A stretch of 64,000 nucleotides of DNA from Setoptus koraiensis. Taxonomy: Eukaryota > Arthropoda. The stretch covers positions 16,492,001 to 16,556,000 of the forward strand of contig CM106586.1 of assembly GCA_048013815.1 (NCBI GenBank), read 5' to 3'. Below the pieces are notes generated by a model that was given only the letters and a program-made list of their open reading frames with translations, was not told where the DNA came from and did not search any database. The stretch's first letter is position 1. Each line of letters begins with the position of its first letter. The position numbers and the translations under genes were made by a program. Positions 42,882-55,318 of the stretch are shown here, piece after piece.

Positions 42882-43907
42882 ATGGACTACATTTTAGACG
42901 TGAAGAACAACACGCATATCAAACAGGGCGACATATGCCTCATCTACATAAGCGACCATTTGCGTTTTCTCCTCAAAATAGACCAGGCCAATCTGCTGAA
43001 TACCAAATTTGGAACTATAAGAGCCTCAGACCTCGTCGGCCATCCTTATGGCAGGAAATTTCAATGTCGCAAGGGGTGGATATTACCGCTACGACTAACA
43101 CCGGAGTTCTGGACCCAGATGCTCCCTCACAGGACACAGATACTGTATCAGACTGACATAAGCATGATATTGCTCCAATTGGATATTAAACCCGGCTCCA
43201 TAGTGGTCGAGTCCGGCACAGGCTCAGGATCTCTGTCGCATTCAATACTGAGAGCTTGTCTGCCAAACGGATTCTTGCACACATTCGATATCAATGAATC
43301 TCGCGTTAAAGACGCCACAGATGAGTTTTCCGATCATGGTTTCAAGGACCATGTTAAGGTGACACATAGAAATATTTGTATTGCCGGTTTCGGTGATGAA
43401 CTCCAATCTAAAGCAGACGCTTGTATCTTGGATCTTCCCCAGACATGGTCGGCAATAGAACACGCACATGCTGTCTTGAAGCCCGGGGGCTCCAGATTGT
43501 GCTCTTTTTCTCCTTGTATAGAGCAAGTTCAGAGGACAGTGCAAAAATTGAATGAATTTAAGTTCCACGATATTACAACTCTCGAAGTATTACTGAGACC
43601 GTTAGATGTTAAATGCCAAACTCTCAAAATGTGGTCGAATGATATTATAGAGGAACCAGAAAAATATTTGGAGTCGTCGGAAAGTGAGAGTCACACAAGC
43701 AAAAAGGTCAAGACCGACAACCAAGACACGGATATGTCTAGTCATAGTCAAGAAGATGAAGCTAAAGTGAGTTTTAAAAGAGAGACTCAACACTATAAAT
43801 TCCCCGACACCCACATGCTTCCAGTCAAGCATCACCTGGCAGCCAAACAATCCATGGCCATTGTTAGTCATTCAGGATATCTCACATTCGCTACAAAATG
43901 GTTGTAG
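42882..43907 (+). CDS. TRMT61A: tRNA (adenine-58-N1) methyltransferase catalytic subunit TRMT61A, 341 aa
   Basis: With TRMT6, this enzyme methylates A58 in the T-loop of tRNAs using SAM, mainly in the nucleus. The N-terminal small domain (about 1-75) precedes a Rossmann-fold methyltransferase. The SAM-binding motif VVESGTGSGSLSHSI is at about 106-120, the acidic motif FDINESR at about 131, the catalytic-region DLPQTW at about 184, and KPGGSRLCSFSPCIEQVQRT follows. A Ser/Asp/Lys-rich insertion at about 265-305 (SESESHTSKKVK) makes the protein longer than the human one (289 aa). The C-terminal HTGYLTFA-like strand is conserved (HSGYLTFATKWL). Intronless, divergent from RPA1. Confidence 0.95.
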   Translation: MDYILDVKNNTHIKQGDICLIYISDHLRFLLKIDQANLLNTKFGTIRASDLVGHPYGRKFQCRKGWILPLRLTPEFWTQMLPHRTQILYQTDISMILLQLDIKPGSIVVESGTGSGSLSHSILRACLPNGFLHTFDINESRVKDATDEFSDHGFKDHVKVTHRNICIAGFGDELQSKADACILDLPQTWSAIEHAHAVLKPGGSRLCSFSPCIEQVQRTVQKLNEFKFHDITTLEVLLRPLDVKCQTLKMWSNDIIEEPEKYLESSESESHTSKKVKTDNQDTDMSSHSQEDEAKVSFKRETQHYKFPDTHMLPVKHHLAAKQSMAIVSHSGYLTFATKWL

Positions 43908-43918
43908 CAATACCATAG

Positions 43919-43924
43919 AATAAA
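43919..43924 (+). terminator. Polyadenylation signal AATAAA for TRMT61A
   Basis: AATAAA 12 nt after the TRMT61A stop. This is unusually close, so a later signal may be the one used. Confidence 0.45.
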
Positions 43925-46900
43925 ATGAAAAGTTGAATTCATCAAATCCTATTTAGAGAACATGATGGCCCCAAGCTAAACCTGTCTTTTTCGAGCAGCA
44001 ATATTCACATTCCCCATAAACTAATTATGATGATTCGGAATATCATTGTAACGGTGTGTATAATGATTTTATACCAATTCCATTCACCGAACATAGTGGT
44101 CGTCGTGCATCAGTTCACCAAAAAAAGTTTGGATATCATTTTTGCGAGGTCATTGGCTCATTGGCGATACATTCATGTAAAGAGATGCGAATGTTTTTTG
44201 TTCATTTAAACAATTAATTGTCCATCTAAGACTTATACTTTCGTTAATTCTACGAATGAACTTGGCTGGAGTCTAATTGCCGATGCCTATCGCCTATAGT
44301 GGCCGCTTACAATATCAGCTGTAGCCATTTTTCATTATAATTATAGCAGGTAGTAGTCAGAATTGATAGTGGTGGCATGAGTATGAGTATGAGCATGAGT
44401 TAGTCAGCCAGCATCATCATGATATGATGATTTGTTCTTGTTTTGTCTAGGAAGTGGCAATAATTACATATTGTAACTTTTTGCCTTATTCTGATCATCA
44501 CCATTACCACCATTATGATGACCACCGTCATCAACAGCATCATTTAAGTGATTCCATGAAAGTCACAGTTAAGAGATTATAATTATCTTGTTGTTAAGGT
44601 CCTACCGACCAAAACGGTTTGTCCGTTCGTCAGTTTGGTTTATTCGCCATCAATTTGTTGGTTTGTTATTGCCATCTTTCTGGTTGATGTTGGTGATGGC
44701 AATTGGGATAATAGAAAGAACTAACTAAATTATCACACCAACTCACTCACACAAGCTCACCGGCCTATCGAACGAAGCCCAACCACAACTACTAAATCTC
44801 TCTCCCCGATAGGCGGTTCTTCTTGAAAATAATCTGGTTCTTGTGGAATACATTTCTGGCGTAGAGGATCAGGCGACGACCAAAACTGATCGGTATAACT
44901 GATAATTGAGAATATGTTTTTTCTTTTGTACAGGATTGAGTATTATTATCAATAATATAATATCCAATTCTTTATTTGTGTTCTCGCCCATTATCTGAAC
45001 ATGGTGATGTGCAGTGTATATATGATTATTGTTATAAATGATGCCGATTATGTGGGTATACGCCAAAAGCACGCCCACAAATCAATTGGGCACCAGGTGC
45101 CGCCTACCCACCTAACTGAGTCACTTATCATCATCATCACCGGGCTTTCAAGAGATGGACAAAGCAGCGATTTAATTTGGTCAGTCAAGTGGTCATTTAT
45201 TCACCTGGGCCTGGCCCCAAAACAGGTGAGTGAACCGATGATCAGTGGTCAGCGGTCAGCGGTGATTGGCGATCACAAGGGCGCGTCATGATACCTATAC
45301 AACAGGTGAGTAAGAGCTATCTCTATATAGCTGCACCCTTTATCATTTGCTGTTGATACCTTTCTCTGGCACCAATCCAACCCAATAGCGATCGGCGATT
45401 CTGAATACTGTCCGGTAGGCGGTGAAAATGGGGTCATTGAACGCACACTGGTAACCCTAGCCTCGGCGGTGGCTTTATTTTTCACAGGTCCGTTATACCG
45501 TTTTACCGGTAACTAACCGCGCCATCACCTAACCTTGAGTCATTTTGTGCTCTTGACCGCACCACTGACCTGGTCCCGTTTGAAGTTGGCCCGTCAATGG
45601 GCACGGCCGTGGCAGTTCATTAGCGTCTAATTGTTGCCTTGGAGTTGGGGAATAATCATCGTCGTGGGGCTACTTTGTCAAACGGTGGTTGCAGTTCGTT
45701 TGAGGAGCCCGTGGCTGCCCCCGTAGCCGCACACAGAAGGATGTGGACGACAGTGAGAAAGGGCCACAAAGAGAGTTTGTGCTCCAGAAACAAGTAGCGA
45801 GTCGAATAGAGGAAGTGGCTGATTTCGGCCGAGAAGTGGCCCCGAATGCGATCGTTCCAGCGGTCGAGTTGGTCATTAAAATTGAAAAGATGACATTAAT
45901 GGCAGTGAAATAAAACTTTTTTACTCAAATTCTTCAGCGGCCCCAATCCCTATAGCATGTGTGTCGCTATTTGTTGGCCGACGGTGCCAGAGCCGGCATT
46001 CATTATTGTTAACCTTTCTCATTTTCTGACAACAATGTCACCTATGTGACCCTCACCACTGGTCACTTGCTGCTCACTTCTGGATTCGGTCTGATGGGTG
46101 CCAGTGTCCAAATACAATAAATCATCGCGCCATTGTAATAACTAGCGGATAATAACTTATTTTAGATCAGATCAGATCAGAACGGCTCGGCTCAGCTTGG
46201 ACGAGACGTTGCCTTTGGGCCGGCGCTCACGAGATCGGGTATCGGCCGGAGCACATGAGCAATACTCGTATTGAGCCGCAGCATGCGTTTGGCCTCTGCC
46301 GATCGGGCTAATATCAATATTTATTCAACTATTTAATGGCGATTCACTTGAATTAATGGCTCATCATTAGGTAGTTGTTTACCTGTGACGGTGCTATATG
46401 GCTCAGCCAATCGGATTAAGTTTTGCCGCTACACATTGGGGCTCATCGTTTTTAGTGTGTGTGTGTGTGTTTAAATTGTGGATAAAGGAGACAAAATGAT
46501 GGCATGATAGAGACATCAGTGGATGAGGAGACAGAGAGGAGTCAGTGGTCAACAACAAATGGTTGGTCGGAGTTACTCTAGTGACTAGAGTCCAGTGATT
46601 GTGTTTGTGTGGAATGACTTGAAAAGTCATGCTACAAATAGTTTGCCACTCTAGTTGTTCATTGTTTGCTCATCATAATGCGGTGACCAATTGTAAACTT
46701 TGGTGCTATATCCATTCTATTGTACTTAGCTGTTTATTACTGCGATGATCCAGTGATCATTGAGCTGGCATGCCTTTGTGGGACGACATTCTTTTGCACC
46801 AACATCCACACCAGACAACCCACCAATTTAACCTTGTTGGTTGGCCGGTTTACTGGTCACTACTAAGCGGCCGCCAGTGCCCCCATTGCCGGTTAATCCC

Positions 46901-47924
46901 ATAATGAGCATGGCGACAATACAGCCCTAAGAAGATTATTAATATCGGGGCCATATTTGGCCGGGGCTTAAATCTATTTAAGTCGCAATTATTTTAGCAA
47001 AGAGGCCAAAATACACTGACTTGTGCACAACACAACCTGATATTCACACATCGGGCTCCCGTTTGGTTGCAGTGAGAGTCTGGTTGAATTGAGAGTCTGG
47101 TTGCATTGAGAGTGGGCCTGCCACTCTGGGGGTTGCGCTCGGGCTACCGTTTTGCTCGGCCTCATCTGTTGCTGTGTGTCGGTATTGGCCCGACAACAAC
47201 ACCAACAAAATCAACTGGTGGCCAAATGTGGGCCCAACTGTCGCAATGAATATCCACGCACACCAAAGCTATAGCAGAGATATCAAAGACATATCAGAGG
47301 TATCAAAGATGTATCAGAGGTATCGAAGGGAGGGCATGCTGCGCCAAGTGATCATCAGCGTTGGCAGTGATAAATTCAATTACTGTCTACTTGGTTGGGC
47401 AACAAAGCAAACAACAACACAGTCGTGATCACGTGCTGAGAGTTGGAAGCGTCACTTTTGTCGCCTCCAATGAATTTTCGCAATGAATTGCCCCAATGAA
47501 TTGTCTCTGCGTCGCTCTCTATGTGTTAGTGATCGCTATTTGAGCCATTCTCAGCTCCCTCAAACAGTTAGGGGCCTCGGCACAAACAATGGGCTTCGTG
47601 CTCGGTGGTCGCCAGCCTCCATTGTCTGGCCAGTGTTAGAGGTTAAAAAACACACACACACACGCACACGTAACGGACACGTTAATAGACAGACAATGGA
47701 GAAGAAAAAGAACGACGCTGGTCACTTGATGGGCACACACATAACTCAACTCGGGCCCAAATGGGTCTCAGCGTGCACTGGACATTTCAATCAATTGCAC
47801 AACTGTTGCCACCGCTGTTGTCGACTAATGCTGAGTGATTGCTAACTCAACAATGCTGAGGCGACCAGAGAGAACGCGCAAAGAATTTGGCCAATTCGAG
47901 CCAATGTGTGTCTCGTCGGGCTCG

Positions 47925-48022
47925 TCGGCTTCGCTGGGTTCGTTGGGCCCGTTGGCTTCGTTGGGCTCGTTGGCTTCGTTGGGCTCGTTGGCTTCGCTGG
48001 GCTTGCTGGCTCCGTTGGCCAG
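47925..48022. repeat. Minisatellite, 18-bp unit ttggcttcgttgggctcg
   Basis: About five copies with small variants. Confidence 0.85.
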
Positions 48023-49286
48023 TAACCAGTGGCCCCATTGCAACAGAAAACAGTAGAAACAGTGTAAGATAAAACCGAAGAATTTACCCAAAGAATTAAC
48101 CAAAAGTCAACTCGGCCAGGGTGCTGTGTTGCGAGCTTAAGCGCAGTTGTGGCTTAAGGGGGCTGCTGGCGTTAGATTGATGATGGTGACAAATGATGTG
48201 ATCATGGTGGTGACTTTGACAAATCAATTCATACCTACGCTCGTCGACGGGCCTACCTGGTGGCTGCTTCTTTGTGCACATGCCACACAATGCCACCAGT
48301 TGCTCCACGGGCCCACATTGTGCCACGTACTGGCTGTGCCACGTACTGACTGTGACACTGCTGCCTATGACACTACTCACTATGAGGCAGATATAGCGAT
48401 CAATTTCAGGCTCGACCTGCCGACTCGAGCCTCGACCAGCGGTGCCAAACGCGGGTTCACAGCGGACAGTGTGGCTGACGGCGTGATTTCGGGCTGCAAC
48501 TAGAGCAAACAATACGACCACGCTATATACAAACAATGACATTTGATCCTCCATTATCCAGTGCGCACATTAGCATATCTTAACCACCAGAGGCCTCACC
48601 GTTGGCACCGACGTGGCTACCGTTGTTGTTGGCTTTGTTTGGCTCATGTGTGTTCGCGACAGACACGACACACAGAATCGAAATTGGCAATGGAATTAAT
48701 TCAAATGTGAATAGGCAAAAATAATAACTCAACTTCTTATGAGAGCGAAAGAATGCGGCTCGCATCATGCGAGATAAATCTGAGAGCGAAGCATCAATTG
48801 TGATTGTTGGGCGCACCACAACAGCAACAACAGCCAGCAGCCAGTTGAACACAATTGAATGGACAGCAACGGAGAATGGCAAATTAGCATTATTATCACC
48901 AGCGGTGATAATAGAATGGTCAAGCCGAAGAGCAGCTTGTTTTGACTTTTGCTGGCCCCTCGTCGTTGGCAACTTGCAACGGGCGAGCCGTGATTGGCGA
49001 CAGCCACTGACAAACAACGTTTGTTCGGCCACATTTTGGGCCAACTTCAACCGGTCACTGCAACCGCGTGTTCACGTGCTCGCCGGTCTGAGGAGCCGCA
49101 TGAATAATATGTGAATATTATACGCAAGAATAGTGTGAATATATGTTGCACATGCTGGAATACATATTCACAGCGCCGTTGCAACGAGCCCACAAAATGA
49201 ATTATCGGCCCAACTGGCACAGAAATCCGCCCCTGGCTACCTGTTGATTTGCGTTTGCGCGGCGCTGTTTGCGGCGTTAGTGCAAC

Positions 49287-49352
49287 CGATCTCTTGCCCG
49301 ATCTCTTGCCCGATTCCTTGCCCGATTCTTTGCCCGATTCTTTGCCCGATTC
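49287..49352. repeat. Minisatellite, 13-bp unit ttgcccgattctt
   Basis: Five to six head-to-tail copies. Confidence 0.85.
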
Positions 49353-50105
49353 TGCTGCTTGTGGGCCGGCTCGAATCAGAATGAAAAATCGAATGAAGAA
49401 CCGATGCCGGCAGCGACCGCAAATGGGAGGCATGAGCCCTTGTTTATTTTTCGGTTTGTCACAAACACGCAATAAACAAGCGCCCGAGACGCTTGATTGG
49501 CGCCGCTGCTTGGCGCACCATGAATGATTAATTGGGCCCCAACGATCAACAAGTTACCCAACTATCGCATTGCCTGGCGGGCGGCTCGTCTTTGTCCGGC
49601 GTGTCGCTCGCAAATACAATTGTAAATTGTAATTTGGGGCGCGCTCGCGTTGTGCCCAATGTGCGCACGAATTGCGCTTGCTGGCGTGTAAACAAACAAA
49701 TGTCACCGGTCAGCACAATAATCACTGGTCAGCACGATCATCGCGCAACCGGCCGGCGGTCACTTTGCGAGGGACACTTTGCGACAGTTTGCGACGGTTA
49801 GTTTGCGACGGTTAGTCTGCCACTCACCTGGTGACCGACTCGGACTGCGGTGAGTCGGCGCCGGTTCTGGCTCATTTAATTTCAGTTGCTTCGCCAGAGC
49901 ATTAGCGTTTGGGCGCCGCTTTGCGCCCAATCGAAATCGGGCTCTAATCAGGCAGAAAAGCCCGTGTGACATGACAGCGACAACGACTGTCACCGTTGCT
50001 CTATTTTGACTTTTGGCCGGCTTGTTGTCTTGTGCAGCCACCGGTATTTTGACTGACTTTCAACAGCGACAGCGACATCATCGGCAACAGCGACAGTGTT
50101 GGCAG

Positions 50106-50168
50106 CATTTTTTAAATTTGCAAACTGAATTTTTTAAATTTGCAAACTGAATTTTTTAAACTTGCGTC
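50106..50168. repeat. AT-rich tandem repeat, 22-bp unit
   Basis: Two and a half copies of attttttaaatttgcaaac in otherwise GC-rich DNA. Confidence 0.85.
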
Positions 50169-51579
50169 TGAGAATGCGAAATTCGGATGGTCGTTGGCTC
50201 GGCTCGTTCGGCGCAAATTGCCCGGCGTGTTTGTTCGCCACATTGCACTCGGTTGCTCTGGTTTGTGTGGCATAATTAGTCACTGACGGGCTCTGATTTG
50301 CGACATCGCCACTGATGCCACGAATCAGAGCGTGTGTCAGCTGTTTCTCGCTAGACGTCAGTTGTGACTGGCGCTGTTTTGTTTACCTGGTCAGTGCCGT
50401 CTCGCAGTCGCCGGCAGTCGCTCGAGCCATTGAAAATGATGAAAAAATATGAAAATTATTGCGCCAATGAACACGCTGACAACAGTGTCACAATAACAGG
50501 GGTTGCCAGGTAAGCCGACGGCCCGCTACGATGGCAGTGCCAACGGGGGCGCACAAAAGGAGCCATCGAAGCAAGAGCGAGAGTGTTGTGCGATCGCCGC
50601 CGCATGGGCATATCGCACAACAATAAATGGCGTCGGTCAGCCATATGGCACATGCTCTTAATTTGTTGCTGCTCGATCTGTCAACGAGTTGTCAACTGAT
50701 TGCCGGCTCGAGGCTCATTTACAATTGGCGTTCGCCTCGTGAGTCGCCTCGTGAGTCGCAAGTCATGAATCGCGAGTCATGATTCGCGAGTTATGATGGA
50801 TCTGTCACACATCGCAGGTAGCGGTCGCAAAATGACCGCTCTGCCGGCCAGAGTGCGCCCCCGTTTGCCCGCTGCAGTCGGCACAGTCGTCGGCGTGTGC
50901 GAGTTGTGCGAGTTGTGCGAGGTGTGCGGGGGCGACCGGCCGAGGCCCGAATAATCAAATATTGCCGTATTGGCGCCTTTGGATGTCGCGCTCGGATGTC
51001 GCGCTCGGATGTCGCGCATTTGGAGCGGGCGAGATTTGAAACGCGATTACCGTTGTCATTGTTGCATGACTTTTGACGCGTGCCCATTGTGTTGTGATTG
51101 CCAGCGATGACCTCTCCCTCTCTCTCTCTCTCTCTCTCTCGGCCTGTTGTCGCCTCTGCAGCGCCGGAGTCTAGCAGCGCCGGCCAGCGGAAGTCGTTAG
51201 AAACGGTCGCAAAAACGACGCGCTTCGGCCACATTGGCACTCCATTCATTGATCGCGCTGTCCGTTCATTGATCGCACTGTCAGTGGCTTTGTGCTTTTG
51301 TACGCTCGCCCCTCGCCACCACACTGGCCACTGTCCACCGGCGACACAATTACCTCGACTGTGACATCATCGAGCGGCGGCCATTTGACAGCGCCAACGC
51401 ATATATGAGGCGCATATAACGTACACATAACATAGATATAACAAAAGTTTTTTGTCCTCCACTCACCGTTACACCGTTATGTTAGCTTGCTTGTTGTGTG
51501 TTTACGGTGCCACTTCCTGTCGGCGACCAATCAATTCGCCCGTTGACATTTATAATGATGCCGATTGGCTTTTCACTTC

Positions 51580-51617
51580 GCATATAACGTCATCGCGCAT
51601 ATAACGTCATCGCGCAT
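51580..51617. repeat. Tandem duplication, 19-bp unit
   Basis: Two copies of gcatataacgtcatcgc, containing the CRE-like half TAACGTCA. Confidence 0.8.
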
Positions 51618-51653
51618 CTTGTGTCGGTATCACATATCATGATGCGAACTGCA

Positions 51654-51724
51654 TCGCTGATCAGCTGACAGATCCGCTGACAAGAGCGAGTGTCCGCTCG
51701 GCTGATTCGTCAGCTGATCAGCGA
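51654..51724. repeat. Inverted repeat, 16-bp arms
   Basis: tcgctgatcagctgac (51654-51669) and its exact reverse complement at 51709-51724 across 39 nt. Each arm contains CAGCTG and TGATCA palindromes. Confidence 0.9.
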
Positions 51725-52501
51725 ATGCGAACCAATTTAATTAGATCAGATTTGTGCCGATTAGATAAAATGAGCGCACTGTCTCGTTAAATCGCTGCCA
51801 AGTGCGGATGTAGTTAGAGTTAGACCGCACTTTGGCCATTGGGCCGGTCAGCGTAACACGCCGGGTAGACGCAGCGCTGATGGTATCAGTGGTTGCGATG
51901 GGTTGAATCACCGACGCAAGGATATTCCTGTCGTTATATTTAGCTGCCATATCCATTCGGTGGCCGCAGTATCCGTTCAGTGGTATTCTGTCGTCACTGC
52001 GCCGGCGACAATACGCAACTCGGTTGCACTGGACAATTACAGTTACAGGTGACTGGTTGGCGTGTTGGCACGTGATTTCATTTGCGGGTCGTGCGAGCGC
52101 CAACGAGGGGCCCACAATAACCGAAATGCAGCCACGTCATTGTTGTGTCCGCTTGGTCACAGTGATTTCACAGCGAGTGTGTCCAGTGCGTCAATTCACG
52201 AAATCACTGCAACAAATGAAACTGCGCCGTTGTGGCCGCACTTTGGCCACTTGGGGTCACCTTACAACAAGTTGCAAGTTACAACGAAAGTAAAATTATT
52301 ATCATTATCAGTGGCCAGAATCTATTTTGAATATATTTTTTGACGCTGGCCACTGCGAGCCGGCAAGTTGCAACTGAATCGATACGACGCTGCAAACAAG
52401 TGGCTGCATGGTATCGTTGCAGCAGTTGCAAGTTACGCCAAACGCACAGTGTGTAATTGTCGTCAGTAATTGGTATAAGCCACAGTGTGAATCATACAGG
52501 T

Positions 52502-52528
52502 TGTGTGTGTGTGTGTGTGTGTGTGTGA
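52502..52528. repeat. (GT)n microsatellite
   Basis: Perfect run of about 13 units, followed at 52587-52672 by a CAA/CAG tract. Confidence 0.9.
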
Positions 52529-52586
52529 GCTTTTCTTAATGAACTCGATTTATCTTCTTGGCCAACGTTGTTAATTATACATGCTT

Positions 52587-52672
52587 GCAGCAGCAACAAC
52601 AGCAACAACAACAGCAACAGCAGCAACAACGACAGCCGCAACAGCAACAACGACAACAACAACAAAGATCGC
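52587..52672. repeat. CAA/CAG trinucleotide tract
   Basis: Interrupted polyglutamine-type repeat with no surrounding protein similarity in any frame. Similar tracts lie at 53371-53406, 54460-54545 (as GTT/CTG), 59040-59142, 60363-60406 and 61490-61590. Confidence 0.85.
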
Positions 52673-53044
52673 CAACTTATGGCTTCCTCCTGTTGGCTCG
52701 GTGCGCAAAACTTTTCTTTCGCTGCTCATGTCTCATTGTTGCGACTGCTCGCCCGACTCGGTCGGTTGTTGTTGCTGTTGCTGTTTCTGGCGCTGTTGTT
52801 GTTGTTGTTGTCGGCGGTGGCAAGAAAACGAGAGACGCACACAGTTGCGCTCGAGCCAGATAGTTAAACAATTTAGAGAAAACTTATCGAAGCGATTACA
52901 CCACGCATCAGTTATTATGTAATCAAATCTTTGTTTCTGTTTTTGCCTTGCTTACCTGCTACCAGTTGCATGAGCGCTCTCAATGAGCCTCTCTCAATGA
53001 GTGCGCTTATGAGGGTCCACTCTGTTACACTATATTACTATGCC

Positions 53045-53094
53045 CACTCGCTGAATATATCTCATAGCCACTCGCTGAATATATCTCATAGCCA
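53045..53094. repeat. Tandem duplication, 24-bp unit
   Basis: Two copies of cactcgctgaatatatctca plus tagc. Confidence 0.85.
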
Positions 53095-53373
53095 CAAGGC
53101 AAACTTGAATTTACTACCACCTGTTATATAGTTATTGCCGCCGCTGCTGTCGGTTGTTGCTGTCGGTTGTTGTTGCTGTAGGAGCTGCTCGGCGCGGCCA
53201 GGTGAGCCGCACAAACAAGCCTCTGTGTAGCCGCTTTTATCCGCTGCAAATCTGTAAGCGGTGCCAGTAATGACTGTTACGCAACCGGCCAGCGATCATA
53301 TTGTTTAATGGTTCGACAATGCTCGCCGAAGCATGAATATTGCCATTCATACATTGAGACAACAAGTGTCTGC

Positions 53374-53406
<33 letters not shown>

Positions 53407-55269
53407 GACTGTGATTGTGAGCCGACACAAACTCGTATCACCGGCACCCGCATCACCTGTTGTTGGCGGTGCCCATCGGTGGCCGCTGTTGCGCTAGAAT
53501 ATTTAATATTTTGTGGCGCTGCCAAGTGACCAAGTGGCGCGACATGCCGTGAATATACCTGGGGCGATATTCATAACAGCAACAGCTCACGACAGCTGAT
53601 GAATATCGGCTGTGCCCGAGAGATTTGCATCTGGTTCGCATCGTCTAGTGTTCAGCTTTCGCTTCTTCAGCTGTTATTCGCTTTATATTATCCGCTTAAT
53701 ACCCCCACACTGTTGCAATACCAAGTGCCCTGTATTCTGTACAGGATAGATTCGCTCAGCATGGTTGGCACGATGGCAACTCTGGCCACTTCCGGTTGCA
53801 AGCACACGTTACTACTCATAACTGACGAGGATAAACGAGGTTGACATTGGCTGATTGTTTGTGCAGGCTTGTGGCGTCGTCGGCACTCTGCTGCCAAAGC
53901 TGACCAAGACGCTCAAGAGTGGTTGCGTCTACCGGCCGCTAGGCGACGACTGATGACGACACTGATACCATCAGTGCGATGGGCACTATTGGCCATTATT
54001 ATCATAGGCTCATAATATAATGGCTCATAATATAGGCGTGCAATATGGTCGCGTGGGCAAAATCAATTAACTGGGCGCTAATTGATTTTGCGACAAGTTG
54101 TGGGCCGGCCGGCCGGTCGGCCGGGCAGCAAGCACGGCGTGTCCGAGAAAACAATAGCGGCACACTTGTTGCTGTTGGCCGTTGGCTGTTGTCGGCTGTT
54201 GTTGTTGCGCCGTGGTGGCGCTGTTGTTGGCCGTTGGTGGACCGGATTGAACTGCTCACAAAATTCAAAGTTAAACAATGGCCCGCTAATTAGCCCACGA
54301 GCGCACACTCCAGTTACGGCAACAAACAATGGGCTCGTTGTGCCAACGAGCAGCGCTTGTGACGGTATTTTGGTGGTGCTAATTGCACAAACTGCACAGA
54401 TTACGCATTGCGCCTCGCATGTTGAGTGCAGTTGCGCATTGTTGTGCCATCATCACCACAAGTGTTGTTGTTGTTACTGTTGTTGTTGCTGTTGTTGTTG
54501 CTGTTGTTGTTGTTGTTGCTGTTGCTGTTGTTGTCGTTGGTGCTGTTATCGCGCAAGTTACGCAAACAAACATCGCTCGGCGACTCGTGCGTCGCGTCGC
54601 AAGACCCGCGTGGCGAGCGGCTCGCCCGCGCGCCTCAGCGAGCACAAGACGACGGTCGGGACCCGGCAGTCGGCGCTCAACGGTCGGGACCCGGCAGTGG
54701 CGACACTCGGGACGCCGTTCGCAATCGAGCGTGTTGCGGTCAGCTTGGCCGGCGCCGATCGCGGCCGATCGCGCGATCGAGTCGCTCGCAATTGTGGCCG
54801 ACGCGCGACAGGTGAGCCGTGAGAATTGTGCGTGCCCGCTGTGTCCGGCCTAACAAGCAGGTAAAAGGTTGAAATTGGCACCATTCTCTAGATACAGTGA
54901 CTCCAAATACAGTGACGGCCGATCATTATCGCGCTGCCGATAAGTGCCGATATGCTGACGATACACTCAACATAAACCCGAGACGCACCGACGGTGAGCC
55001 GGCCCGGCGGCACCATCACAGCGTCCGATATTGCGGCCCAGAGCGACGGCGCTTCATTTTGGGTTTTAGGTTAGCCGCCAAATGATTTGCCGCCAATTTG
55101 GCGATAATTAGACTTTTGACTTTGTTTGTGTCGCTGTCACACAGGTGAGCGGCAACAACAACAACAACAGCAGCGACAGCAACAACGACAGCAGCGGCAC
55201 AAACGGCCGGCGCAGCAAGTGTTTATTGGCTGGCAGCAATCGATGCGACTGTCAAAGGCAATCGCACGC

Positions 55270-55318
55270 TGTCCGTCACTGCTGTCACTGCTGTCATTGC
55301 TGTCATTGCTGTCATTTG
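55270..55318. repeat. Minisatellite, 10-bp unit ctgtcattg
   Basis: Five copies of ctgtca(c/t)tg. Confidence 0.8.

Noticed and set aside
48096-48554. Minus-strand open frame of 152 codons with a signal-peptide-like start
   Set aside because: No recognisable domain, no conserved cysteine pattern, and it is embedded in repetitive DNA.
54082-54853. Overlapping open frames around a GTT/CTG tract
   Set aside because: Three plus-strand frames are open at once because of the trinucleotide repeat, so none is credible.
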